DNA of 64,000 bases, taken from positions 1,113,137 through 1,177,136 of the forward strand of contig NZ_NPEG01000001.1 of the NCBI RefSeq assembly GCF_002812045.1, written 5' to 3'. The notes under the pieces were generated by a model. It saw nothing but the letters and a program-made list of their open reading frames with translations, did not search any database and was not told where the DNA came from. Origin of the DNA: Leptospira haakeii. Its GTDB lineage: Bacteria > Spirochaetota > Leptospiria > Leptospirales > Leptospiraceae. Shown piece after piece: positions 8,639-17,086 of this stretch. The translations under genes and the position numbers were made by a program. Within the stretch, counting starts at the first letter, position 1. The number at the start of each line of letters is the position of its first letter.

Positions 8639-9814
8639 ATGGCTTCCATCAGTCGAAAAACATTTCTGAAATACGGCATTAGTTTTGGCGTTATTCTCTC
8701 AACTTCTCAAATTTTACAATATTGTAAAACTTCCTCCAAGGAAAGATATGATTATGAAAGAAAGGATCCGTTCGATCCTGAATTTCTTTCTGAAAATATT
8801 TCTCCAATACTAAAAGCGATCCGTATTGGTATCACTGCTCCGAATCCCCATAATGTCCAACCTTGGAAATTCAAAATTATAAATGATCATTCTGCACTTT
8901 TGTATGTGGATGAGAAACGTTTATTAAAAGATACTGATCCGACGTATCGACAGATCCATATTGGGCAAGGGACCTTTTTGGAAAACTTAAGTATAGGAAC
9001 CCAAGTGTTAGGATATTCTTCCGAAGTTTCTCTTTTCCCCGATGGAAAATATACGATTGCAGAAATAGGTAAAAAACCGATCGCTAAAATTGTATTGAAC
9101 AAACAAGAAGATCTGGTTCGGAATCCTTTGTCCGAATTTATTTCAGAAAGAGTAACTCAAAGAAGTGTTTATGAAGGAGAAGATCTGACTCAGGAAAATT
9201 TTGAGAAGATACGAAAAGACTCTGCTGTTCTGTATTCAGAATTGAAATTTGTTCCTAAAGCAGGCTCGGAAAAATTAAGAAAACAATTAATCGCCGCGAT
9301 GCAAACGGAAACGGATACTTATAAAACGTACGAAGAATCTAGGATTTGGTTTCGTTATAATGATGAAGAAATAGGAAAATTTAAGGATGGAATTTCCCTG
9401 AGAGCAAATGGGACTTCCGGTTTGAAATATTATATTGCTCGAAATTTTTTCTTAAAACATGGCCCAGAAAGTTGGCATTCACCTGAGAATAAGAAAGCAG
9501 GCATGGATATGTTTGTTTCAATGGTAGAAAGTTCTAAGGGATTTATTTTTCTGAAAACGGATCATAATGAAATCATCGACTGGGTCCAAGCGGGAAGAGA
9601 TTATCTTCGTTTACATTTGGCCGCGACTAAAAATGGATTTTCTCTTCATCCAATGAGTCAGATATTGCAAGAATATCCAGAAATGGATACTATTAGGAAT
9701 GAATTTGAATCTTCTTTAAAACCCGGGGAGAAGATCCAGATGCTAGCTCGTCTGGGCAAAAGTGATTATCATTTTTATAGTCCTAGAAGGGATCCGAAAG
9801 AGTTTATTTTATAG
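8639..9814 (+). CDS. Acg-type nitroreductase family protein, exported
   Basis: A 391-residue protein. The N-terminus has a Tat-like SRKTFLKYG motif followed by a hydrophobic segment ending near YC (C29), so it may be a Tat substrate or lipoprotein. The body carries the FMN-binding signature GITAPNPHNVQPWKF (~61-75) of nitroreductase/Acg proteins and a downstream Q.GRDYLRLHLAATKNGFSLHPMSQ block (~320-345), typical of the Acg subgroup. In mycobacteria Acg may sequester FMN rather than reduce nitro groups, so catalysis should not be assumed. It starts 51 bp after the TrmO-like gene. Confidence 0.83.
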   Translation: MASISRKTFLKYGISFGVILSTSQILQYCKTSSKERYDYERKDPFDPEFLSENISPILKAIRIGITAPNPHNVQPWKFKIINDHSALLYVDEKRLLKDTDPTYRQIHIGQGTFLENLSIGTQVLGYSSEVSLFPDGKYTIAEIGKKPIAKIVLNKQEDLVRNPLSEFISERVTQRSVYEGEDLTQENFEKIRKDSAVLYSELKFVPKAGSEKLRKQLIAAMQTETDTYKTYEESRIWFRYNDEEIGKFKDGISLRANGTSGLKYYIARNFFLKHGPESWHSPENKKAGMDMFVSMVESSKGFIFLKTDHNEIIDWVQAGRDYLRLHLAATKNGFSLHPMSQILQEYPEMDTIRNEFESSLKPGEKIQMLARLGKSDYHFYSPRRDPKEFIL

Positions 9815-9851
9815 CAATACAATCGCTTTAAAGGAATTTTTGTCGAAATAA

Positions 9852-10370
9852 ATGAATATACTCAAGAAAATCCTATTCTGGTTCGGAGACATTCTATTCT
9901 TACTTATTCCACTATGCATCATTCTTGCAGAATCCGGGACCTGTACGCAAGGTGATGATGGCATTTTTCTTTTATTTACCCAGGCTGCTTTTGCTGTTTC
10001 CGTATTATCACTTTTTCTAATATGGTCCGGGATCCCTTCCGGAGGTTTGGTCGGACAAGGGCTGGTTACATTTCCATTCTTGATGTGTTTGTACTTTTAT
10101 ATCGCATATATTCCTGTTTATTTCGTATATTCTACATTACAAAATCAAGATTTATGCGTAGTGATTCTTTCCGATCTGACTTTGTATGATTCTAAGAATG
10201 TGGTTCAAAGTGAGGATGCAAGTTTGTTTTCTCGAACCTATGCTATATTGATGCTATTGCCTGTTTTAGGCAGTTTTTTACCCGTATATAAATTTTGGAA
10301 GTCTGGCTCCTTTTCTCAAAAAAGAAAAGAAATCGCCGAATCTATCTCCCGGAAAGTCGACGAAATTTAG
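9852..10370 (+). CDS. Hypothetical membrane protein, four segments
   Basis: A 172-residue protein with hydrophobic segments near residues 5-24, 39-60, 70-95 and 130-150. A cysteine-containing loop (ESGTCTQGDDG) follows the first segment, and a second cysteine lies in QNQDLCVV, facing the same predicted side. The C-terminal tail is basic (FSQKRKEIAESISRKVDE) and probably cytoplasmic. No known family was recognised. It sits between the nitroreductase and an OmpL47-like gene on the same strand. Confidence 0.65.
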   Translation: MNILKKILFWFGDILFLLIPLCIILAESGTCTQGDDGIFLLFTQAAFAVSVLSLFLIWSGIPSGGLVGQGLVTFPFLMCLYFYIAYIPVYFVYSTLQNQDLCVVILSDLTLYDSKNVVQSEDASLFSRTYAILMLLPVLGSFLPVYKFWKSGSFSQKRKEIAESISRKVDEI

Positions 10371-10466
10371 CCGGAATTTTTTCGAATTTCTTACATAGAA
10401 TGGAAAGATTCTGTGGATTTTTTGTCGTCAAACAGTGATAACACTAATTTTCCAATGGAGAAAAGA

Positions 10467-11504
10467 ATGAATCGCAATCCCTTATGGGTCCTTCTAGCAA
10501 GTATGCTAGTCTCCAGCGCTATTTTCGCTCAGAGTTCGCCGGGCACGACTGCTCCTCCGAAATCTACCACACCTAAGGCAGAAACTACTAAACCTTCCGG
10601 AACAGAAAGAGAATCATCTTCCGGAGAAAAGCCGGATCTATACATTAACTCTCAATCTTCCTTCGAGTTCAACTCCAAGGATGAAGGTTCCACTGTGGAT
10701 TATATCGAATATAAAATCGGGTCAGGGGAGTATACAAAATATGTTTCTTCTATCACATTGGTAAGAGAAGGTTTGACGAAGATCACATATAGAGCAGTGG
10801 ATAAAGCGGGAAATAAAGAACCAGAAAAACATTTTAATGTTCTTGTTGATAATACTCCCCCTTCTACCAAGATCACTCCGAGTGCTGCATTAATAGTTCA
10901 TGAAAATACGAACTATGCTACAAAAACTTTAACTTATTCTATTACTGCTCAGGATAACCTTGCGGGTGTGCAGGACATTAAGATCTCTATCAATGGTTCA
11001 GAATCTAAAGTTTATGATGGCAGACCGATCCAATTGGAAAAAGCCGGAGTGAATACTATTAAGTTTTCTGCAACTGATAAGTCTGGGAATACTTCGACTG
11101 ATTCCGTTTTGGCAGTGACTGTGGACCAAGAGAAACCTTTGGTTGAACTTTTCGGTTCTGCACTTGTGACTGTAAAAGATAAAATTTTCGTAAAAAGTGG
11201 GAACGCATTTACAATCAAGGCTTCGGATACATTGTCCGGAATTAAACAGATCTTTTATAAATTGGATTCTGGAGAATGGAAATCATACGCAGATCCTGTT
11301 TCTGTAGAAGCACAAGGAAATCACACGATCGAAGCTAAGTCAGTGGATTCGGTAGGTAATGAAAGCGAAGTTAAGAAGATCGCTTTTATCGTAGATACTA
11401 CTCCTCCTGAAACTAAGATCCAAAAAGTGGATAATAAACCGAGCGCACCTGCTCCAGCAGCTAAACCTGCAAGTTCTTCTGCTTCACCAAGCACTGAAAA
11501 TTAG
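10467..11504 (+). CDS. OmpL47-type repeat protein, exported
   Basis: I chose ATG 10467, because GGAG lies just upstream and it opens directly onto a signal peptide (MNRNPLWVLLASMLVSSAIFAQ). Longer in-frame starts at 10413 or 10455 exist. A Pro/Ser/Thr-rich linker is followed by three ~90-residue repeats with the OmpL47 beta pattern: YIEYKIGSGEYTKY...AVDKAGN, DIKISINGSE...ATDKSGN, and IFYKLDSGEWKSY...SVDSVGN. The C-terminal tail is Ala/Pro/Ser-rich. Related Leptospira proteins are described as outer-membrane or matrix-binding. It is convergent with the 11591-13725 pair, which carries related repeats. Confidence 0.82.
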   Translation: MNRNPLWVLLASMLVSSAIFAQSSPGTTAPPKSTTPKAETTKPSGTERESSSGEKPDLYINSQSSFEFNSKDEGSTVDYIEYKIGSGEYTKYVSSITLVREGLTKITYRAVDKAGNKEPEKHFNVLVDNTPPSTKITPSAALIVHENTNYATKTLTYSITAQDNLAGVQDIKISINGSESKVYDGRPIQLEKAGVNTIKFSATDKSGNTSTDSVLAVTVDQEKPLVELFGSALVTVKDKIFVKSGNAFTIKASDTLSGIKQIFYKLDSGEWKSYADPVSVEAQGNHTIEAKSVDSVGNESEVKKIAFIVDTTPPETKIQKVDNKPSAPAPAAKPASSSASPSTEN

Positions 11505-11513
11505 AAATCGCGA

Positions 11514-11551
11514 AAGGGGATCCGTTGAAGATACGGGTCCCTTCTTCTTTT
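11514..11551. terminator. Bidirectional hairpin between convergent genes
   Basis: AAGGGGATCCGT and ACGGGTCCCTT pair with one bulge and one wobble around TTGAAGAT. CTTCTTTTTA follows on the plus strand. It lies between the stops of the OmpL47-like gene (plus) and the Fn3-like gene (minus). Confidence 0.65.
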
Positions 11552-11590
11552 TATAGCCCGCAGTGTGGTCTCTTATAATAATCTAATAAA

Positions 11591-12829
11591 CTATTTTTCT
11601 TGGAGTTCGGATCCGGTCTTTTGCCAATCCGGTTTGATTGCGTTCACTTTGATTTTGAGCTCTGCTTTGTTTCCAACTCTGTCCGAAGTATAAACCGTAA
11701 CAGTATGGATTCCAGTATTGAATCCGATCGGGTTTTGATAAGATTGGATAGAACCATTACCAATCTTGTATTCCAATTTAGAAAGCCCTGATCCTGTGCC
11801 TGGATCTTCACATCGAATCGCAATGAGTCCGTTTTCTTTTAGATAGTAAATGCCATCTTCTCTAAGTTTACCTTCTGTTGGAGCGAATACGCATAGAGGA
11901 TGTTTTGCATCTATTAATAATGGGAGCTCTGATTGGATATAATTTCCAGCTTTATCATTTGCTTCCCAACGAAGAATAGAAAGTCCGTCTATACCTGAAG
12001 AAGAAATTTTGATCGGTTGTTTTGCTTCTTCTCCGGAAAGAGTTAGATTTACTTCCGCTCCGCTTCCATCTCTTGCTGCAAGATTGATGGTGATCTCTTC
12101 CATTCCGGAACCTTCTTCAGTAACTTGTAATGTAAGTTCTGCTCCGGATTTGATCTCTATTAATCCTGATTGCCCCTTCTTTTCTCCTATCAAACGGACT
12201 TGAGGAGCCGTTGTATCTTTGAGATATTTTGTCTTTTTAGGAGTTTCTTTATTTCCTAATATATCTTCGGAATAAAATTCCACCTCGTTCCAACCTTCTT
12301 GGGAAAGAGAAATGGAACCGTCATATCTTTGCCATTCTCCTCCATTCACTCTATAATATGTGGAGACTGGGACTTGTTTTTGTGAATTCGGGGATCCGGG
12401 AGTATTGGAAGAAGGTCCGCTGGTTTTAGGATCACCCAGTGAGATCCGCAACTCTTCCGAAGAAGCAACAACTGTAGAAGGTCTTTCCACTTTTACTTTA
12501 GGTGCAGCAGCAAATTTGTCCGCCAGAGAAATTATAGGAGAAGAAACTCCTCTTCCTCCATCTGCATTGATCCCGACTACGCGAACATAGAACTTAGAAT
12601 CTTGCGAATTGAATTCATAGCGGAAGTTTTTGGTCTTATAAAAATGATGTACTCTTAAAAAGTCCCTGTCTTCTGAAAGTTCAATCAGATAACTTTCTGC
12701 ACCTTGGCTGGGTTTCCAACGAAGGCTTACCCTTTGTTGTTCGGAAAATGCCTCTCCTGAAAGAAGAAGTAGGCAAGATAATAAAAATGAAAATTTATAT
12801 TTTATAATATTCCGATCCAGAATTCTCAC
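11591..12829 (-). CDS. Exported Fn3 + OmpL47-like repeat protein
   Basis: A 412-residue protein with a signal peptide (hydrophobic core FSFLLSCLLLLSGEAFSE). Residues ~32-100 look like a fibronectin-type-III module (VSLRWKPSQGAESYLIELSED ... FYVRVVGINADG). OmpL47-like beta repeats follow: YYRVNGGEWQRYDG...EDILGN, then GLSILRWEANDKAGN, then KLEYKIGNGSIQSY...SDRVGN. It overlaps the stop of the upstream LysM-FecR gene by 4 bp, so the two are translationally coupled. Likely a periplasmic or surface partner of the FecR-like protein; ligand unknown. Confidence 0.8.
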   Translation of the reverse strand: MRILDRNIIKYKFSFLLSCLLLLSGEAFSEQQRVSLRWKPSQGAESYLIELSEDRDFLRVHHFYKTKNFRYEFNSQDSKFYVRVVGINADGGRGVSSPIISLADKFAAAPKVKVERPSTVVASSEELRISLGDPKTSGPSSNTPGSPNSQKQVPVSTYYRVNGGEWQRYDGSISLSQEGWNEVEFYSEDILGNKETPKKTKYLKDTTAPQVRLIGEKKGQSGLIEIKSGAELTLQVTEEGSGMEEITINLAARDGSGAEVNLTLSGEEAKQPIKISSSGIDGLSILRWEANDKAGNYIQSELPLLIDAKHPLCVFAPTEGKLREDGIYYLKENGLIAIRCEDPGTGSGLSKLEYKIGNGSIQSYQNPIGFNTGIHTVTVYTSDRVGNKAELKIKVNAIKPDWQKTGSELQEK

Positions 12830-13725
12830 TCTAACTCAACCTTTTCGGGAAGTTTTTCCGGTTTAGAAGGAGCTTGTCCTTTTACCACAGTAGTTCCGAA
12901 TCCTGCAGGGACCGCCACTGTTTTTCCTTCTGCGGAGACTTCTAATTCTCCTTTATAACATCCTACTATAGTATTTTCAGGATCAGGCGCACTTACGTAT
13001 AATTCTGTTCCTCTTACTCCTACCACTGCAGTAGGAGTTATGACAGTAAATTTACGAGTATCGTCTCCCGGTTTTTTAGGAGGGACCTTGGCTTCCAGAT
13101 ATCCTGATTTCAGTTCCAGAATTCCTCCATCTTTATTCAGCTTGAATTCTGAAATTGATTCTAGGGTCGTTTTTACGATTTTGGTTAAGGTTTTTTCTTT
13201 TAACTCTACAACCGTTCCGTTTTTAGTGAATAGAATTTTAGAAGAAGAGCCTTGTCCTGTTTGGATCCAATCATCCATGTTCAATAATTGATCTTTGGAA
13301 AGTTTGGACCAACTTGCAGGAAGTCCTGTCGGAGTAAAATCCCTAGAAAATTGAACCTGTCCTCTTTGGAAGTCGGCAACTGCCACAGGACCTGTATTCG
13401 GTTTTATAATTTCTCCGGTTGCAGAGATTGTGTCCTTTCTTAAAAAGCCTGGGATAAGAAGAGTAGTACCTTCTCTAATCAAAGAAGGGTTTGGAATTTC
13501 ATTATATTTTAATAATTCTTTCCAGTTCCTTGGGTCTTGCAGGAATTCCTTTGCGATCTTGGATAAAGTATCATTCTTTTTTACCTTGTATTCGAAAACG
13601 TCTTCTTGGACTCCTTTTTTGGGTTCTGCAAGAAGGCCTATTAAAGATAGGGAAATGAGTAGGATTGCAAAAAATTGAAATAATTTAAATCGAGAAATCG
13701 AAAACGGGAAATTCTGAGAAGCCAT
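12826..13725 (-). CDS. LysM + FecR-domain exported protein
   Basis: A 299-residue protein with an N-terminal hydrophobic export segment (~13-35). A LysM peptidoglycan-binding module follows (YKVKKNDTLSKIAKEF...NEIPNPSLIREGTTLLIPG, ~46-94). The central and C-terminal part is a FecR-like beta domain: a hydrophilic region, then PTAVVGVRGTELYV, then GCYKGELEVS...VPAGFGTTV. FecR proteins classically relay iron-siderophore signals to ECF sigma factors, but LysM-FecR fusions without a sigma gene, as here, are common in spirochaetes and are probably structural. It is the first gene of a two-gene operon with the Fn3/OmpL47-like gene. Confidence 0.85.
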   Translation of the reverse strand: MASQNFPFSISRFKLFQFFAILLISLSLIGLLAEPKKGVQEDVFEYKVKKNDTLSKIAKEFLQDPRNWKELLKYNEIPNPSLIREGTTLLIPGFLRKDTISATGEIIKPNTGPVAVADFQRGQVQFSRDFTPTGLPASWSKLSKDQLLNMDDWIQTGQGSSSKILFTKNGTVVELKEKTLTKIVKTTLESISEFKLNKDGGILELKSGYLEAKVPPKKPGDDTRKFTVITPTAVVGVRGTELYVSAPDPENTIVGCYKGELEVSAEGKTVAVPAGFGTTVVKGQAPSKPEKLPEKVELE

Positions 13726-13770
13726 GATTTATCCTGGAAACTAGTTCTAACCTAGTATTAGAAGAGAATC

Positions 13771-13788
13771 TTGTGGGAATTCCAACAA
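13771..13788. repeat. Dispersed GGAATTCC palindrome
   Basis: TTGTGGGAATTCCAACAA is an 18-bp near-perfect palindrome (one mismatched pair) in the divergent intergenic region between 13725 and 13899. Related copies lie at 15690, 15833 and 22831. Confidence 0.6.
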
Positions 13789-13898
13789 AATACGGCGCTT
13801 AGGTGAAAAAGGAAGAGAAAGAATTGGCCGGAATTTCGAGGAAAATGATTGCCTTATTTTCTAAAATACCAATGATTTGGGCCTCTTTTTAAGATAGT

Positions 13899-14597
13899 AT
13901 GTCGGCCCATCTTCCTCCACTTGTTCCAATAATTTTCGGTTCTACGGTATTTGCTATTTTAGGATATTTTTTCTCACTCGTTTTGGGTTCTAGAAAAAAT
14001 TGGATCGGCTCTTCTTTAATTCTTTTGGCTTTAGCAGCTTGGCTCGCTCTGCAAGGGATCTTAAGTAGGACTGGATTTTATCTAGTCACTGATTCCTTCC
14101 CTCCTAGATTTCTATGCATGGTGATCCCACCTATCTTGTTCTTGATTTTACTTTTCATCCTTCCTTCTAGTAGGACTTGGATAGACCAGATCCCGGCGGA
14201 AAGTTTAACATACTTACATCTGGCAAGAATACCGGTGGAGCTTGTCTTATACTGGTTAGCAATGTATGGTTGGGTACCGATCAGTATGACGTTTGCAGGT
14301 TGGAATTTCGACATTTTGATCGGTCTGACTACTCCGATTGCGGCTTATTTCATTTTGAATAAGCCTACATCTTCTAAAAATTGGATTTTGTTTTGGAATA
14401 TAATAGGCCTTTTATTTTTATTGAATATTGTGATCTTGGGGATCTTATCCGCGCCTGGACCTTTTCAAAAATTGTCTTTTGAAAGACCGAATACTGCGGT
14501 GCTTCAATTTCCATACGTATGGCTGCCTTCCTTTATAGTTCCTTCCGTTTTATTTGCTCATCTTGTTTCCATTCGGAGAAGATTTGTCGCTGGTTGA
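13899..14597 (+). CDS. Polytopic membrane protein, function unknown
   Basis: A 232-residue protein with about seven hydrophobic segments and short loops: VPIIFGSTVFAILGYFFSLV, SLILLALAAWLALQGIL, VIPPILFLILLFIL, and so on. The C-terminal tail is short and basic (SIRRRFVAG). No transporter or enzyme motif was recognised. It is followed without a gap by the gene at 14594; the sequence TTGA holds both the next start and this stop, suggesting coupling. Confidence 0.7.
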   Translation: MSAHLPPLVPIIFGSTVFAILGYFFSLVLGSRKNWIGSSLILLALAAWLALQGILSRTGFYLVTDSFPPRFLCMVIPPILFLILLFILPSSRTWIDQIPAESLTYLHLARIPVELVLYWLAMYGWVPISMTFAGWNFDILIGLTTPIAAYFILNKPTSSKNWILFWNIIGLLFLLNIVILGILSAPGPFQKLSFERPNTAVLQFPYVWLPSFIVPSVLFAHLVSIRRRFVAG

Positions 14598-15502
14598 ATT
14601 TGGGTTTTTCTTTCCATAAGTTTCATTTTAAACTGCTAATTTCGATTTTTTGCATATTTCTATTTACATTTTGTTTTCCGGACATGGTCCGCAAAAAGAA
14701 AATTGAAAACGACTGGTTCAAAATAGAGAAGATCTTTTATAAAACTGAATCTAAAAAAATCGAGATCTACATAAAAGGAACAGTAAAAAATCCATTTTTG
14801 GTTGGTATTGAAGGATTTGAATTAAATGAAAATTCTTCAGATGTTTTGTTATTTCAACAGGAGAAACCGCTTCCAATCGGACCTATTCTTTTAAAATTTA
14901 AGGTGGAGGTCTCGGAAAACAAGAATTGGATCCAAAAAATCGGCACTACTCGTAAATGGATCCAGATCGCATTAAAGAATGATAATGGGCAGGTTACTCA
15001 TTTACAAACGGAGATCTCCATTCACGAATCTGATAAAAAACAATTCAGGCGAGACCTTTCGTTAGATGCAGAAGGAGAATCGATTCGTTTGGATGGAAGG
15101 GAATGGAGGCTTGTCTCAGATATAGACAGAATGGATCAGGCATTATTGCAATATGTTCCTAAGTCTGAGTCTTTATTATTCTGGAATGAAATGCTTACTA
15201 TACATGTTTATAAGGTGAGAACTGCTTCTCCTTCCGAAATTTATTCCTTATTGGAGTCCGGTAAGAAGAAAGAATGTCCAAATATTCTTTGGAACCTGGA
15301 GTCAGAGAAGTCTGGAAAAATTTCTTATTCTTGGGAAAATTCCGGATGTGGTAAACAGTCTCCTTCTTCTCAGGTTGCTAAGTTGTATAGAGGAGAATTC
15401 GGGATTTATAATATTCGATATGATAGAAGAAGTAAGATAGGAGCTGAAGACAAAAAACGTTGGTCCGACTTATTGGATCTTCTTCCTTCTAAGTTGGATT
15501 GA
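14594..15502 (+). CDS. Hypothetical exported protein
   Basis: The start is uncertain. TTG at 14594 overlaps the stop of the previous gene in a TTGA arrangement and leads into a hydrophobic export segment (FKLLISIFCIFLFTFCFPD), possibly a lipobox-type signal. An earlier in-frame ATG (14519) would overlap the previous gene by 79 bp. The mature part (~270 residues) begins with a beta-rich region (KIEIYIKGTVKNPFLVGIEGF) and ends with a domain containing two cysteines (KKECPNILW, ENSGCGKQ). No known family was recognised. Confidence 0.6.
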   Translation: MNLGFSFHKFHFKLLISIFCIFLFTFCFPDMVRKKKIENDWFKIEKIFYKTESKKIEIYIKGTVKNPFLVGIEGFELNENSSDVLLFQQEKPLPIGPILLKFKVEVSENKNWIQKIGTTRKWIQIALKNDNGQVTHLQTEISIHESDKKQFRRDLSLDAEGESIRLDGREWRLVSDIDRMDQALLQYVPKSESLLFWNEMLTIHVYKVRTASPSEIYSLLESGKKKECPNILWNLESEKSGKISYSWENSGCGKQSPSSQVAKLYRGEFGIYNIRYDRRSKIGAEDKKRWSDLLDLLPSKLD

Positions 15503-15689
15503 GTTTTAGAGATAGATTTTTACTCTTCTGTAGGAGTCGGCTACTTTAGGTACTCGCTCAGTTTGATCGAACGTATTTTTTAAAAAACGGCCCCCACCCT
15601 GCGTTGGGATTGGGGGGAGTGGCTCGTGGGAGAGCTGACACTCCCTTATCATAAATTTTTATTTTTCACAAACGAATTTTACGGCTCTT

Positions 15690-15707
15690 TTGTTGGAGCT
15701 CCAACAA
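15690..15707. repeat. Perfect 18-bp palindrome (GGAGCTCC core)
   Basis: TTGTTGGAGCTCCAACAA equals its own reverse complement. It belongs to the same loose family as the palindromes at 13771, 15833 and 22831. Confidence 0.65.
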
Positions 15708-15832
15708 CGGAATTTTCATTTACAACCCGCGAGAGATCGAGCCGGGGTCACAAAAATCGCGGATGCGATTTTTTGACCGGAGGGGAGAGCTCGGTCCGAA
15801 GGACGCGGCCAATGCCTAAAACTACAGATTCT

Positions 15833-15848
15833 TGTAGGAATTCCAACA
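15833..15848. repeat. 16-bp palindromic repeat (GGAATTCC core)
   Basis: TGTAGGAATTCCAACA is the exact reverse complement of the copy at 22831-22846. It lies 22 bp upstream of the promoter of the thioesterase gene. Confidence 0.65.
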
Positions 15849-15869
15849 GGAAAAGTTCCGTTTTTTGCC

Positions 15870-15922
15870 TTGACTGAGATTTGGAGACGTCTAATTCCTG
15901 TAATTACACATGTGTAATTACA
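15870..15922 (+). promoter_or_regulatory. Promoter with overlapping 24-bp palindromic operator
   Basis: TTGACT (15870-15875) and TAATTC (15892-15897) form a -35/-10 pair with a 16-bp spacer. Immediately after, 15899-15922 is a perfect 24-bp palindrome centred on ACACATGTGT with TAATTA arms, so it covers the expected transcription start. A half-copy (TATATGTAAATGCAC) follows. The second gene downstream encodes a MarR regulator, the likely ligand of this site. Confidence 0.65.
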
Positions 15923-15961
15923 TATATGTAAATGCACATTATTTCTCTTAGGAGATTCGTT

Positions 15962-16483
15962 ATGGAATTGACGATTGATAAACCGGTGCTTTCCCCTCAT
16001 AGTTTTGCTAGGATTCGTTTCCAGGATTGTGATCCTTTTGGCCATTTGAATAACGCGAGATATATGGATTATTTTTTGGAGGCTCGTTCTGAACAATTAA
16101 GGGAAACTGCTAATTTCGATTTTTACGAATATGGATCTAGTTCTGGTAAATCATGGGTGGTGAGTAAAGTGGAAACTCAATATTTAGAACCGGTCAAACA
16201 GAATGACGTGGTGAAAATTGTAACTCGTTTGATCAAGCTGACTCCGGCGACGATCCATAACGAATATTTACTTTTAGATAGGGAAGGTAATCGTTTAAAG
16301 GCAGTTTTGAGAGCTCAGTTTTCCTTTATTGATCTTCAAAAGGGACGTCCTGTTCGTCATGACCAAGAGATGATGGCTTTTTTGGGGAGTTTTATTTTTG
16401 ATGAGCCTGGTTTGGAAGAAGGTTCTTTCGAAGATAGGGTAAAACAGTTGCGAAAACAAGTATCGGAGGGAAAATATTCCTAA
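15962..16483 (+). CDS. 4-hydroxybenzoyl-CoA-type acyl-CoA thioesterase
   Basis: The start is ATG 15962, with AGGAG 8 nt upstream; an in-frame ATG at 15932 lies before that ribosome binding site and is less likely. The product is 173 residues with a hot-dog fold. The signature IRFQDCDPFGHLNNARYMDYF includes the catalytic aspartate of YbgC/4HBT thioesterases. These cytosolic enzymes hydrolyse short or aromatic acyl-CoAs. It lies directly behind a palindromic operator and 22 bp before a MarR regulator gene, an arrangement that suggests regulation by an acyl or aromatic ligand. Confidence 0.85.
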   Translation: MELTIDKPVLSPHSFARIRFQDCDPFGHLNNARYMDYFLEARSEQLRETANFDFYEYGSSSGKSWVVSKVETQYLEPVKQNDVVKIVTRLIKLTPATIHNEYLLLDREGNRLKAVLRAQFSFIDLQKGRPVRHDQEMMAFLGSFIFDEPGLEEGSFEDRVKQLRKQVSEGKYS

Positions 16484-16505
16484 GGCCAATAGTCTTTTTA
16501 ATCTT

Positions 16506-17018
16506 ATGTCCAAGAAGTCTCTAAATAGTACGGCTCGGAAGTCTGAAAAATTTCCGAGCAAAGCGGATATGCTTAGCGCAGGTTTAAGTTGCGTGAACTT
16601 TAATCTGCGCAGGGCTTCTAGAGCGGTTACTCAATTTTATGATAGAGAATTAGAGAAGGCCGGTCTTACTTCTCAGAGATTCAGTCTATTACATACTCTT
16701 GGTGCTACCGATGGTCTTGGTCTTGCCGAGTTAGCGGACCTTCTTGTTTTAGATAGAACTACTTTGATTCGTAACTTGAATCCTTTGGAAGAATTAGGTT
16801 ACGTTGCAGATGTTCCTTCCGAAAATAAAAGAGCTAGGAAAGTGATCTTAACCCAAAAAGGTTTGGAAGCATTGAGGATCGCTTATCCGATCTGGGAGGA
16901 AGCCCAGGCCGCAGTTACGGAAGCGATGGGGGAGGATGATCTGAAAAGATTATTGAAAAGATTGAACTCGATCGTTCGCAAAAGAAATTTTAAAGAATTT
17001 TCCAAATCGGAAGATTGA
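16506..17018 (+). CDS. MarR-family transcriptional regulator
   Basis: A 170-residue protein. After a basic N-terminus come the winged-helix elements: LTSQRFSLLHTLGATDGLGLAELADLL, the recognition helix LDRTTLIRNLNPLEELGYV, and a wing with SENKRARKVILTQKGLEAL. It lies 22 bp after the thioesterase gene and probably shares its promoter. The 24-bp palindrome at 15899-15922 is the obvious candidate operator, giving a self-regulated thioesterase-MarR operon. The effector cannot be deduced. Confidence 0.88.
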   Translation: MSKKSLNSTARKSEKFPSKADMLSAGLSCVNFNLRRASRAVTQFYDRELEKAGLTSQRFSLLHTLGATDGLGLAELADLLVLDRTTLIRNLNPLEELGYVADVPSENKRARKVILTQKGLEALRIAYPIWEEAQAAVTEAMGEDDLKRLLKRLNSIVRKRNFKEFSKSED

Positions 17019-17086
17019 ACGTAAGGTTTATTAGTTTATTTTTCCATAATATGCGATTTTAAAGTTCTTATCAGCTTTCGAGAGTC

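Larger units (their letters stand above)
15503..15869. other. Intergenic region with palindromes and G/C-rich blocks
   Basis: About 370 bp without a supported gene. It contains a G/C-rich inverted segment (CCCCCACCCTGCGTTGGGATTGGGGGG near 15590), the perfect 18-bp palindrome at 15690-15707, the 16-bp palindrome at 15833-15848, and a repeated word CACAAAAATCGCGGATGCGATTTTTTG near 15750 that forms a local hairpin. It looks like accumulated small repeats rather than a decayed gene. Confidence 0.5.

Noticed and set aside
15626..16096. Two overlapping short frames in the gap before the thioesterase
   Set aside because: They cross the palindromes, the promoter and the thioesterase start, and have no recognisable domains.
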